Below the pieces are notes generated by a model that made no database searches, had not been told where the DNA came from, and worked only from the letters and a program-made list of their open reading frames with translations. From positions 158,843 to 196,002 of the forward strand of contig NZ_KK020676.1 of NCBI RefSeq assembly GCF_000307775.2: a DNA stretch of 37,160 bases, written 5' to 3'. Origin of the DNA: Stutzerimonas stutzeri KOS6. Lineage in GTDB: Bacteria; Pseudomonadota; Gammaproteobacteria; Pseudomonadales; Pseudomonadaceae. The translations under genes were made by a program, and so were the position numbers. Shown in pieces: positions 20,253 through 27,962 of the stretch (its first letter is position 1; each line of letters begins with the position of its first letter).

Positions 20253-21038
20253 ATGAAGACGACCCACTACGTAGCCCGCGAACCGGACGCGCAGGGGCAC
20301 ATTCATTACCCCGACGCCGAACATGCGGTATGGCGGACGCTGGTCGAGCGGCAGCTGAAGCTGCTCGACGGGCGCGCCTGCCAGGAATACCTCGACGGCC
20401 TCGAGCAACTCGCCCTGCCCCGCGAGCGCATCCCGCAGCTCGGCGAGATCAATCGCGTGCTGGCCGCCAGCACCGGTTGGCAGGTCGAGCGCGTGCCGGC
20501 GCTGATCCCCTTCCAGCGCTTTTTCGAACTCTTGGCCAGCAAGCGCTTCCCGGTCGCCACCTTCATCCGCACGCCGGAAGAGCTGGATTACCTGCAGGAG
20601 CCGGACATCTTCCACGAGATCTTCGGCCACTGCCCGCTGCTGACCAATCCCTGGTTCGCCGAATTCACCCACACCTACGGCCAGCTCGGCTTGAAAGCCA
20701 GCAAGGAGGAACGGGTGTACCTCGCACGGCTGTACTGGATGACCGTGGAGTTCGGCCTGGTGGACGCCCCAGCCAGGCTGCGCATTTACGGCGGCGGCAT
20801 CCTCTCCTCGCCGAAGGAGACGCGCTACAGCCTGTCCGCCGAGCCGGAGCGGCAGCCGTTCGATGCCATGGAAGCCATGCGCACGCCCTATCGCATCGAC
20901 ATCCTGCAGCCGCTGTATTTCGTTCTGCCGGACTTCAAGCAGCTGTTCGACCTGGCACAACAGGACATCATGGCGATGGTGCGCGAGGCCATGCGCCTGG
21001 GCCTGCACCAGCCGAAGTTTCCGCCCAAGGCGGCGTGA
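20253..21038 (+). CDS. phhA: Phenylalanine 4-monooxygenase
   Basis: A 261-residue Fe(II), tetrahydropterin-dependent enzyme converting L-Phe to L-Tyr. The iron facial triad is visible as His121 and His126 in HEIFGH and Glu166 in YWMTVEF, exactly the bacterial PheOH spacing. The ribosome site AGGAG precedes ATG 20253. A longer in-frame extension exists upstream but would run into the phhR promoter region and lacks family similarity. It is the first gene of phhABC, with phhB 142 bp downstream beyond a REP-like pair. It is expected to be induced by Phe/Tyr through PhhR. Confidence 0.97.
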   Translation: MKTTHYVAREPDAQGHIHYPDAEHAVWRTLVERQLKLLDGRACQEYLDGLEQLALPRERIPQLGEINRVLAASTGWQVERVPALIPFQRFFELLASKRFPVATFIRTPEELDYLQEPDIFHEIFGHCPLLTNPWFAEFTHTYGQLGLKASKEERVYLARLYWMTVEFGLVDAPARLRIYGGGILSSPKETRYSLSAEPERQPFDAMEAMRTPYRIDILQPLYFVLPDFKQLFDLAQQDIMAMVREAMRLGLHQPKFPPKAA

Positions 21039-21058
21039 TCCGGCCCTGTGTGATGCTC

Positions 21059-21123
21059 GTGGTGGGCTGAAGCCCACCCTACGGGCGCCATCTTGTTCTG
21101 TAGGGTGGGCTTCAGCCCACCAC
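21059..21123. repeat. REP-like inverted pair between phhA and phhB
   Basis: Two perfect 24-bp inverted arms (21059-21082 and 21100-21123) with a 17-bp spacer. Each arm is itself a small palindrome (GGTGGGCT-GA-AGCCCACC and its complement). The motif TAGGGTGGGCTTCAGCCCAC is a recognisable REP-type sequence of pseudomonads. It fills most of the 142-bp phhA-phhB gap, so it could stabilise phhA mRNA or attenuate phhBC. Confidence 0.8.
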
Positions 21124-21180
21124 CTTGCCTAAGCTTCAACCTTCGAACGACTTCAATCATCAAGAAAGGGACCTACACCA

Positions 21181-21536
21181 TGACCGCCCTCGCCCAAGCC
21201 CAATGCGAAGCCTGCCGCGCCGATGCACCCAAAGTGTCCGATGAAGAACTGGCCGAGCTGATCCGCGAAATCCCCGACTGGAACATCGAAGTGCGCGGCG
21301 ACCACATGGAGCTGGAGCGTGTCTTCCTGTTCCGCAACTTCCGCCACGCCCTGGCCTTTACCAACGCAGTCGGCGCCATAGCCGAGGAAGTCGGCCACCA
21401 TCCCGCCCTGCTCACCGAGTGGGGCAAGGTCACCGTGACCTGGTGGAGCCACGAGATGCGCGGCCTGCACCGCAACGACTTCATCATGGCTGCACGCACC
21501 GACCAGGTGGCCAGCAACGCGGAGGGCCGCAAGTAA
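21181..21536 (+). CDS. phhB: Pterin-4a-carbinolamine dehydratase
   Basis: A 118-residue enzyme regenerating the pterin cofactor of PhhA by dehydrating 4a-hydroxytetrahydropterin. The family core is visible as [19 protein letters not shown], then F-x-[16 protein letters not shown] (catalytic His pair), and [11 protein letters not shown] (third His). The start at 21181 follows AAAGGGA. Its N-terminus holds two Cys in the segment CEACRADAP that are common in Pseudomonas homologues. The stop overlaps the phhC start (TAATG). Confidence 0.96.
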
Positions 21537-22732
21537 TGCACTTCGGCCAGATTCCCCGCGTGCCCGGCGATCCGATCCTCGGCCTGATGGACCTGTATCG
21601 CGCCGATCCGAACCCGGCCAAGCTCGACCTGGGCGTCGGCGTCTACAAGGATACCCAGGGCCTGACGCCGATCCCGCGCGCGGTGAAGCTGGCCGAGCAG
21701 CGCCTGGTCGACAGTGAGCAGACCAAGAGCTACATCGGCGGCCACGGCGACGCCCAGTTCGGTGCCCTCTTGCTGCGCCAGGTGCTCGGTAGCCGCGACA
21801 TCGCCCTCGGCGAACAGCGCGCCGGCTGCACCCAGGCGCCGGGCGGCACCGGCGCGCTGCGCCTGGCCGGCGAGTTCATCGCCAAATGCCTCGCCGGTCG
21901 CAGCATCTGGCTGAGCGATCCGACCTGGCCGATCCACGAAACCCTGTTCGCCGCCGCCGGCCTGCGCGTGCAGCACTACCCCTACGTCGGTGCCGACAAC
22001 CGCCTCGATGTCGACGGCATGCTCGCCACGCTGCAACAGGTGCCGCCTGGAGACATGGTGCTGCTGCACGCCTGCTGCCACAACCCCACCGGCTTCGACC
22101 TGAATCACGCCGACTGGCTGCGGGTGCTGGAGGTGGTGCGCGCACGCGAGCTGCTGCCGCTGTTCGACTTCGCCTACCAGGGCTTTGGCGATGGCCTGGA
22201 AGAGGACGCCTGGGCAGTACGGCTGTTCGCCGAATCGCTGCCGGAAATGCTCATCACCAGCTCCTGCTCGAAGAACTTCGGCCTCTATCGCGAACGCACT
22301 GGCGCGTTGATCGCCATCACCCGCGATGCCGAGCGCCTGCTCGACGTGCGCAGCCAGCTCGCGTCGCTGGCCCGCAACCTCTGGTCGACGCCACCGGCCC
22401 ACGGCGCCGCGGTGGTGGCGACGATCCTGGCCGACGAACCGCTGCGGCAGGTCTGGCAGGACGAGGTGGAGCGCATGCGCCAGCGCATCGCCGGGCTGCG
22501 CCATGGCCTGGTCGAGGCGCTGACGCCCTATGGCCTGGCCGAGCGCTTCGCGCATATCGCCGGGCAGCGGGGGATGTTCTCCTACACCGGCCTCACCGCC
22601 GAGCAGGTACGCCGGCTACGCGCCGAGGACTCGGTGTATCTGCTGGAAAGCGGTCGGGCCAATGTCGCCGGGCTGGATGCCGAGCGTCTGGACGACCTGG
22701 CCAAGGCCATCGCGCGAGTGGTGCAGGGCTGA
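21536..22732 (+). CDS. phhC: Aromatic amino-acid aminotransferase
   Basis: A 398-residue PLP aminotransferase of fold type I, aspartate/aromatic subfamily (PhhC/TyrB-like). It transaminates Tyr and Phe with 2-oxoglutarate, feeding tyrosine into the homogentisate route. Visible motifs are the N-terminal DPILGLMDLYRADPNPAKLD, the PLP/substrate segment HACCHNPTGFDL, FDFAYQGFGDG, and the Schiff-base Lys246 in SSCSKNFG. Arg for the substrate carboxylate is in RGMFSYTGL. The ATG at 21536 shares a base with the phhB stop, with GGAGG 10 bases upstream, so it is translationally coupled to phhB. Confidence 0.96.
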   Translation: MHFGQIPRVPGDPILGLMDLYRADPNPAKLDLGVGVYKDTQGLTPIPRAVKLAEQRLVDSEQTKSYIGGHGDAQFGALLLRQVLGSRDIALGEQRAGCTQAPGGTGALRLAGEFIAKCLAGRSIWLSDPTWPIHETLFAAAGLRVQHYPYVGADNRLDVDGMLATLQQVPPGDMVLLHACCHNPTGFDLNHADWLRVLEVVRARELLPLFDFAYQGFGDGLEEDAWAVRLFAESLPEMLITSSCSKNFGLYRERTGALIAITRDAERLLDVRSQLASLARNLWSTPPAHGAAVVATILADEPLRQVWQDEVERMRQRIAGLRHGLVEALTPYGLAERFAHIAGQRGMFSYTGLTAEQVRRLRAEDSVYLLESGRANVAGLDAERLDDLAKAIARVVQG

Positions 22733-22872
22733 ACGAAGGTGCGCGCCGGTGACGCCGCTTCTGGCGACGTCGCCGGGTGCGCCGGGGCGAGGAGACAGTT
22801 GCGCGGCTCGTGACCACACAGCAGGCTGCCGAAGCAGCACCGGCACGATAAGGCGGCAAGCTTTCCGCTGGC

Positions 22873-22901
22873 TTTCAACGTGCGCCGCTGCTGCCTATGC
22901 T
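22873..22901 (+). promoter_or_regulatory. Possible sigma-70 promoter for the PhyH-family gene
   Basis: A -35-like TTTCAA (22873-22878) and a -10-like TATGCT (22896-22901) are separated by 17 bp and lie 30 bp before the ATG at 22931. The match is only moderate. The rest of the 198-bp gap after phhC holds GC-rich inverted sequence near 22740-22785 but no convincing terminator. Confidence 0.3.
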
Positions 22902-22930
22902 GAGCGGCAGTCGTCCGCCCGATTACCGCC

Positions 22931-23692
22931 ATGCCTGATTCCAGCGACCTCCAGCAACTGCTCGCCGCCCTGCATGAACAGGGCTTCGTGCTGCTGCGCA
23001 GCGTGATCGACCCGCCGACGATCACCGAACTGCACGAGGCCATCGACCGGCTCGAACCGATCCACTGGGATTACCAGGGCCTGGTCGACGACCACTACAA
23101 GTGCGTTTTCAACCGCTCGCCGTTCTGGCTGCGCTTTCTCGATCTGCCCGGGGTGATCGAACTGGCCGAGGCAGCGCTCGGCGCGGATTGCCACATCATC
23201 GGCCAGACCGCCTGGCGCAGCCGCCCGGGCTTCATCGGCGGCGAGCTGCATGCCGACTACCTGGCCATGGAGCTACCGGAAAGCCTGCTGGCCGATCCGG
23301 CCTTCGATCTGCCGATGCAGGTCTGCACCGCGCACCTGTACCTGGAGGACATCGACGCCGACCTCTGCCCGACGCTGGTAATTCCCGGCAGCCACCGCGC
23401 CGGGCGCAAGCCGCGCCCGGGCGAAACGCGGTGGCATGGCCGCGCGGCCGAGCCGGTGCTGTGCCAGGCCGGCGACGTGCTGTTCTTTCGCAGCGATCTC
23501 TGGCACGCCGGCAGTCGCAACCGCAGCGCCGGGCGCAGCCGCTACCTGCTGCAGATCCACTACGGCCGACGCATGGTGGCGCAGAAGTTCTCGCCCTACC
23601 TGCACTTCAGCTTCAACCCCGAGGTGCTGGCCGCCGCCACGCCGCGCCAGCGCCGCCTGCTCGGCGAGCACGAGGCGGCCGAGTACGACTGA
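22931..23692 (+). CDS. Phytanoyl-CoA dioxygenase family (Fe/2-oxoglutarate) protein
   Basis: A 253-residue non-haem Fe(II)/2-oxoglutarate oxygenase of the PhyH type. The facial triad is His107 and Asp109 in ELHADY plus His192 in DLWHAGS, and the 2OG-binding Arg is Arg204 in RYLLQ. The double-stranded beta-helix core also shows CPTLVIPGSHRAG, typical of PhyH. The substrate is unknown; homologues hydroxylate small molecules or secondary metabolites. It is 198 bp after phhC and 83 bp before cynS on the same strand, so a link with either is possible but unproven. Confidence 0.9.
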   Translation: MPDSSDLQQLLAALHEQGFVLLRSVIDPPTITELHEAIDRLEPIHWDYQGLVDDHYKCVFNRSPFWLRFLDLPGVIELAEAALGADCHIIGQTAWRSRPGFIGGELHADYLAMELPESLLADPAFDLPMQVCTAHLYLEDIDADLCPTLVIPGSHRAGRKPRPGETRWHGRAAEPVLCQAGDVLFFRSDLWHAGSRNRSAGRSRYLLQIHYGRRMVAQKFSPYLHFSFNPEVLAAATPRQRRLLGEHEAAEYD

Positions 23693-23775
23693 ACCCCTGG
23701 CACCGAACCTGCATCGACCGAGGCCCGCCGCGCCCGCGCGGCCATTGACTCGCATTCGCCAGATGAGGATTCGCC

Positions 23776-24225
23776 ATGATCAGCAGTCGTGAACAGGTCA
23801 CCCAGATGATCGTCGCCGCCAAGGTGCGCAAGGGCCTGAAGTGGACGCATGTCGCCGACAGCATCGGCATGTCCAAGGAGTGGACCACCGCCGGTTGCCT
23901 CGGTCAGATGGCCTTCGACAAGGCCCAGGCGGAAACCCTGGGGCAGCTCTTCGAACTCTCCGACGAGGCCGTCGCCTGGCTGCAGATCGCCCCCTACAAG
24001 GGCTCGCTGCCCACCGCGGTGCCGACCGATCCGCTGATCTATCGCTGGTACGAGCTGGTCAACGTCTACGGCACCACCATCAAGGAGCTGATCCACGAGG
24101 AATTCGGCGACGGCATCATGAGCGCCATCGATTTCTCCATGGACATCCAGCGCGAGCACGATCCCAAGGGCGATCGCGTCAATGTGGTGCTGTCCGGCAA
24201 GTTCCTGCCCTACAAGAGTTACTGA
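23776..24225 (+). CDS. cynS: Cyanate hydratase (cyanase)
   Basis: A 149-residue enzyme turning cyanate plus bicarbonate into carbamate (then ammonia and CO2). The catalytic Arg90, Glu93 and Ser116 keep the spacing of the E. coli triad Arg96/Glu99/Ser122, and the C-terminal intertwined domain (IYRWYELVNVYGTTIKELIHEEFGDGIMSAIDF) is complete. The N-terminal HTH-like part is present. GAGG precedes the ATG. No cynR or cynT neighbour is seen; it follows the PhyH gene and converges on ankB, whose stop is 6 bases away. It gives use of cyanate as nitrogen source or detoxification. Confidence 0.97.
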   Translation: MISSREQVTQMIVAAKVRKGLKWTHVADSIGMSKEWTTAGCLGQMAFDKAQAETLGQLFELSDEAVAWLQIAPYKGSLPTAVPTDPLIYRWYELVNVYGTTIKELIHEEFGDGIMSAIDFSMDIQREHDPKGDRVNVVLSGKFLPYKSY

Positions 24226-24230
24226 GCCGT

Positions 24231-24782
24231 TCAGCGAGTACGGATTTCGCCACGCGCTAGGCTTTGGACGCTGTTGCCCAGCGGATCGGCAGCATTGAGG
24301 TCCGCACCGCGTTCGCGCAGCGCCTCGAGCAATGCCTCGCGCTGGAACAGTGCGGCGTACATCGCCGGCGTCTGCCCGGCATTGTTGCGCTGGTTGGGAT
24401 CGCACTCGGTTGCCAGCAGGCGTTTGGCAATGCCGAGCTCGCCCTTGAATATGGCGCCGAGCAGCGCAGTGTTGCCGCGCTTGTCTTCGGCGCAGGCATC
24501 GGCACCGGCGGCGAGCAGGCGCTCCACCGTATCGCCATGGCCGTTATAGGCCGCCAGGATCAGCGCGGTATAACCCTTGTCATCCGCCGTGTTCAGGTCG
24601 TAGCCGGCCTGGATGAATTCGTCGAGGATCTCGCTATCGCCGAAACGTGCGGCGTTGAAGAAGTAATCGCGCAACTGCTGCTGGACCGCTTCGGGCGTGT
24701 CAGCGGCATTCGCCAGTGGCCCATCGGCCAGGGCGGCCGCGCTGCCCAACAGCAGAACTGCCATCAGCCAAAGACCTTTCAT
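24231..24782 (-). CDS. ankB: AnkB-like periplasmic ankyrin-repeat protein
   Basis: A 183-residue secreted protein. It has a Sec signal peptide (MKGLWLMAVLLLGSAAALA) and then four to five ankyrin repeats with the consensus turns, such as DDKGYTALILAAYNGHGDTVERLLAAGAD, DKRGNTALLGA and NAGQTPAMYAA. In P. aeruginosa the equivalent ankB follows katB and is needed for full KatB activity. Here it lies 58 bp downstream of katB on the same strand, behind a hairpin with a T run. The start at 24782 has GGAGG close upstream; a longer in-frame start at 24836 is rejected as it lies in the terminator. Confidence 0.9.
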   Translation of the reverse strand: MKGLWLMAVLLLGSAAALADGPLANAADTPEAVQQQLRDYFFNAARFGDSEILDEFIQAGYDLNTADDKGYTALILAAYNGHGDTVERLLAAGADACAEDKRGNTALLGAIFKGELGIAKRLLATECDPNQRNNAGQTPAMYAALFQREALLEALRERGADLNAADPLGNSVQSLARGEIRTR

Positions 24783-24796
24783 GTTGCCTCCACGAT

Positions 24797-24827
24797 AAAA
24801 AGACCCGGGCCATCGCCCGACCCGGGT
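24797..24827 (-). terminator. Hairpin with T run between katB and ankB
   Basis: A stem ACCCGGG (24827-24821) / CCCGGGT (24809-24803) with an 11-base loop is followed on the minus strand by CTTTTT (24802-24797), and A-rich sequence lies on the other side. It looks like a Rho-independent terminator or attenuator placed between katB and ankB, so ankB would be read through at reduced level. Confidence 0.7.
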
Positions 24828-24840
24828 AAAAAACAACCGC

Positions 24841-26379
24841 TTAGTCCTGCAGCTCGGCCGCTAGCGCCTTGACCCGCTTGAGGTCGGCCTTGGCCACCTT
24901 GGTCAGGCCCTCGCCGTACTCGTGATCAGCCTTGTAGAAGAACGACAGCAGGATGTGCCTGGCCTCGTCGTCAGCCTTGGCCAGCTCGCCACCCAGGGTG
25001 TTGATCAGGTCGGTCTGCTCCTTCTTGCTGAACGAGCGGTACAGATCGCCGGCCTGCTTGAAGTTCTGCTGACGCTGGATCGGCGCCTGCTGGGTGGTAC
25101 CGCTCAGCGGCAGCTTGCTGTAGATGGCGCGCGGGGTTTCCTCGCGGTTCTCGCGGCGGCTCGGCTGGTAGTTGACGCTGCTGGTGGTGTGGCCGGCGTT
25201 CAGCTGGCCGTCCTGGTTGCCGTTGTTGACCGGCACCTTCGGACGGTTGATCGGCAGGCTCATGCCATTGGCACCGACGCGGTACATCTGGGTGTCGGCG
25301 TAGGAGAACAGACGGCCCTGCAGCAGGCGGTCCTCGGACGGCTCGATACCCGGCACCAGATTGGCCGGCGCCATGGCGACCTGCTCGGTTTCCTGGAAGA
25401 TGTTGTCCGGGTTCCTGTTCAACACCATCTGACCGATCTTGCGCTCGGGCACATCAGGCCAGATCTTGGTGGCGTCCAGCGGATCGAAGTCGAACCTGGC
25501 CAGATCCTGCGGCTTGAGCACCTGGATCATCAGGTCCCACTTGGGGTAGTCGCCGTTGTCGATGGCGGTGACCAGGTCACGTGACAGGTGGCTGTAGTCC
25601 TTGCCCTGCATCGCCTCGTTCTCTTTCGGGTCGAGGTTCTTCAGGCCCTGCAGGCTCTTCCAGCGGAACTTCACGTAATGTGTTTCGGCCTGTTCGTTGA
25701 CGAACTTGTAGGCGTGCACACCGTTGCCGTCCATCATCCGGTAGCTGGCCGGGGTGCCCTGGTTGGAGTACAGCAGGGTCAGGGTGCGGGTGGCTTCCGG
25801 GTGGTGCGAGAGGAAGTCGAAGCGGCGGCTGTCGTCATCCAGGTTGGTGCGCGGGTCCGGCTTGAACGAGTGGACCATGTCCGGGAACTTGATGGCGTCG
25901 CGGATGAAGAAGGTCGGGAAGTTGTTGCCGACCAGGTCCCAGTTGCCATCGGCGGTGTAGAACTTGGTGGCGAAGCCGCGCGGGTCGCGCAGGGTTTCCG
26001 GCGAGTGCAGGCCGTGAACCACGGTGGAGAAGCGGACGAACACCGGTGTGCTGCTGCCCTTCTCGAAGACCTTGGCCAGGGTCAGGTCGGAGATGTCTTC
26101 GGTGGCGGTGAACTCACCGTGGGCACCGGTGCCGCGGGCATGCACGACACGCTCGGGGACGCGCTCGCGACCGAAGCGCTGCAGCTTCTGCAGCAATTGC
26201 ACGTCCTGCAGCAGGGTCGGGCCGTTGGGGCCGGCGGTTTGGGAGTTCTGGTTGTTGCCGACCGGCGCGCCGTTGTCGCGGGTCAGCGGGGCAGCGTGGG
26301 CAGAAAGTGCAAGCAGGCTCGCGCAAAGAACGCCGAGAGCAAGGCTCGCGGGCGCGGAGCGCAGTTGATACGGGGACAT
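24841..26379 (-). CDS. katB: KatB catalase with signal peptide
   Basis: A 512-residue clade-type small-subunit haem catalase with a Sec signal peptide (core LALGVLCASLLALSAHA, cleavage about residue 29), so it is likely periplasmic. Catalytic features are the distal His in ERVVHARGTGAHGEF, Asn in GNNFPTFF, and proximal haem Tyr in RLFSYADTQMYR. The ribosome site AGAGG precedes ATG 26379. KatB is the peroxide-inducible catalase of Pseudomonas, usually under OxyR; I did not find a clear OxyR box in its upstream region. It is followed by ankB. Confidence 0.96.
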   Translation of the reverse strand: MSPYQLRSAPASLALGVLCASLLALSAHAAPLTRDNGAPVGNNQNSQTAGPNGPTLLQDVQLLQKLQRFGRERVPERVVHARGTGAHGEFTATEDISDLTLAKVFEKGSSTPVFVRFSTVVHGLHSPETLRDPRGFATKFYTADGNWDLVGNNFPTFFIRDAIKFPDMVHSFKPDPRTNLDDDSRRFDFLSHHPEATRTLTLLYSNQGTPASYRMMDGNGVHAYKFVNEQAETHYVKFRWKSLQGLKNLDPKENEAMQGKDYSHLSRDLVTAIDNGDYPKWDLMIQVLKPQDLARFDFDPLDATKIWPDVPERKIGQMVLNRNPDNIFQETEQVAMAPANLVPGIEPSEDRLLQGRLFSYADTQMYRVGANGMSLPINRPKVPVNNGNQDGQLNAGHTTSSVNYQPSRRENREETPRAIYSKLPLSGTTQQAPIQRQQNFKQAGDLYRSFSKKEQTDLINTLGGELAKADDEARHILLSFFYKADHEYGEGLTKVAKADLKRVKALAAELQD

Positions 26380-26604
26380 GAGTCTTCCTCTTCTGATTTC
26401 TAATCGCGTCCAGGACGCGGAAAAGAAGCCTAAGGGAGCGCCTATTAATGCCCCAATTGAATAAGCCGAATGCCGCCATAGAAAGAATGTCGCTCCGTTT
26501 GGTGGAGTTTCGCGCTAAAGGGGCCATCGCGGTTCAGTTCACCCGGCCCGTGCACCGACATGAACCAACAATCAGAGCGACCCTCGTACCAGCACGCCGA
26601 GTTG

Positions 26605-26618
26605 GCTGATCGGTCAGC
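26605..26618. promoter_or_regulatory. Small palindrome next to the codBA promoter
   Basis: GCTGA-TCGG-TCAGC is a perfect 5-bp inverted repeat ending 2 bases upstream of the candidate sigma-54 -24 element. It could be an operator. Low confidence. Confidence 0.25.
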
Positions 26619-26620
26619 AA

Positions 26621-26636
26621 TGGCATGGCATCTGCA
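26621..26636 (+). promoter_or_regulatory. Candidate sigma-54 promoter of codBA
   Basis: TGGCATG-GCAT-CTGCA matches the sigma-54 consensus TGGCAYG-N4-TTGCW at all but one position, with exactly 10 bases between the -24 GG and the -12 GC. The predicted transcription start, near 26647, is about 23 bases before the codB ATG at 26670. This fits NtrC-type nitrogen control of cytosine use. An obvious NtrC enhancer site was not found. Confidence 0.65.
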
Positions 26637-26669
26637 CTGCGGCTGCATCCACCTTGCGGAGCATCCAAC

Positions 26670-27947
26670 ATGAACCAGCCCGTCGATACCGACTACCCCC
26701 TGAGCGAAGTGCCCGCCGGCGCGCGCAAGGGGCTGTGGTCCACCTCAATCCTGCTGTTCGGCTTCACCTTCTTCACCGCCACCATGTTCGCCGGCGGCAA
26801 AATCGGCCTCGCCTTCGACTTCAAGACCATGCTCTGGGCAGCGGTGATCGGCAATCTGCTGCTCGGCGCCTATGCCGCCGCACTCGGCCTGATCGCCTGT
26901 CGCAGCGGGCTGAACTCGGTGCTGATGGGGCGCTTCTGCTTCGGCGAAGTCGGCAGCCGGCTGTCCGACTTCCTGCTCGGTTTCACCCAGATCGGCTGGT
27001 ACGCCTGGGGCACGGCGACTATCGCCATCGTCCTGGTGCGTCTGCTGGAGCTGCCGCAAGGCTGGACGATGCCGCTGATGGTGCTGTTCGGCTTCGGTTT
27101 CTGCCTCACCGCCTTCGTCGGCTACAAGGGCCTCGACCTGCTTTCGCGCATTGCCGTGCCGGCGATGCTGGTGCTGCTGCTCACCTCGCTGTGGATCGCC
27201 ACGCGCGACAGTGGTGGCCTGGACGGCCTGCTTGCGGTGCAGCCCAGCGACAGCCTGACCTTCGGCATGGCCATCACGATGATCTTCGGCACCTTCGTCA
27301 GCGGCGCGACCCAGGCCACCAACTGGACGCGCTTCGCCAGGAGCGGCAAGGTCGCGGTGTGGGCCAGCCTGATCGGCTTCTTCATCGGCAACGGCCTGAT
27401 GATCATCGCCGGCGCCTACGGGGCAATCGTCTACCAGCAGCCGGATATCGTCGAAGTGCTGGTGCTGCAGGGGCTGTCGATGGCCGCGGTGGTGATGCTC
27501 TTTCTCAATCTCTGGACCACCCAGGACAACACCATCTACAACTTCGCCGCCGCCGGCTGCAACCTGTTGCGTACCGAGCGGCGCCGGCTGGTCACCTTGA
27601 GCGGCGCCTTCGTCGGCACGCTGCTGGCGCTGGGCGGCATGTACGAGCTGCTGATCCCGTTCCTGATCCTGCTCGGCTCGATCATTCCGCCCATCGGAGG
27701 GGTGATCATGGCCGACTACTTCTACCGCCACCGCGGCCAGTATCCGAAGCTGGCCGAGGCGCGGCTGCCCAGGTACAACAGCCTGGGCCTGGCGGCCTAT
27801 GTGTTCGGTGCGGCCTGCGCGTATTTCTCACCCTGGGTGGCGCCCATCGTCGGCATACTGGTGGCTGCCGCAGCCTATATCGTGCTGTACGAGGGCCAGC
27901 GCATGGCCCGCTCACGCACGCTGCTGAATCAACCCGACGCACGCTGA
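26670..27947 (+). CDS. codB: Cytosine permease
   Basis: A 425-residue inner-membrane NCS1-family transporter with about 12 hydrophobic helices. Family features are an N-terminal PLSEVPAGARKGLWS, an early glycine-rich stretch, GQ-like segments, and the helix 10 region IPPIGGVIMADYFYRH. It imports cytosine with protons (or sodium). The start at 26670 has GGAG about 9 bases upstream; an upstream in-frame ATG at 26625 falls within the sigma-54 promoter and is rejected. It is followed by codA, 15 bp downstream, in one operon. Confidence 0.93.
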   Translation: MNQPVDTDYPLSEVPAGARKGLWSTSILLFGFTFFTATMFAGGKIGLAFDFKTMLWAAVIGNLLLGAYAAALGLIACRSGLNSVLMGRFCFGEVGSRLSDFLLGFTQIGWYAWGTATIAIVLVRLLELPQGWTMPLMVLFGFGFCLTAFVGYKGLDLLSRIAVPAMLVLLLTSLWIATRDSGGLDGLLAVQPSDSLTFGMAITMIFGTFVSGATQATNWTRFARSGKVAVWASLIGFFIGNGLMIIAGAYGAIVYQQPDIVEVLVLQGLSMAAVVMLFLNLWTTQDNTIYNFAAAGCNLLRTERRRLVTLSGAFVGTLLALGGMYELLIPFLILLGSIIPPIGGVIMADYFYRHRGQYPKLAEARLPRYNSLGLAAYVFGAACAYFSPWVAPIVGILVAAAAYIVLYEGQRMARSRTLLNQPDAR

Positions 27948-27962
27948 ACCAAAGGAGTCGCC

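Noticed and set aside
24841..26403. Plus-strand frames opposite katB
   Set aside because: They are shadows of the catalase reading frame; no independent start signals or motifs are present.
26380..26560. Search for an OxyR site (ATAG/CTAT elements) upstream of katB
   Set aside because: Single CTAT (26442) and ATAG (26478) elements occur but not at the 7-bp spacings required.
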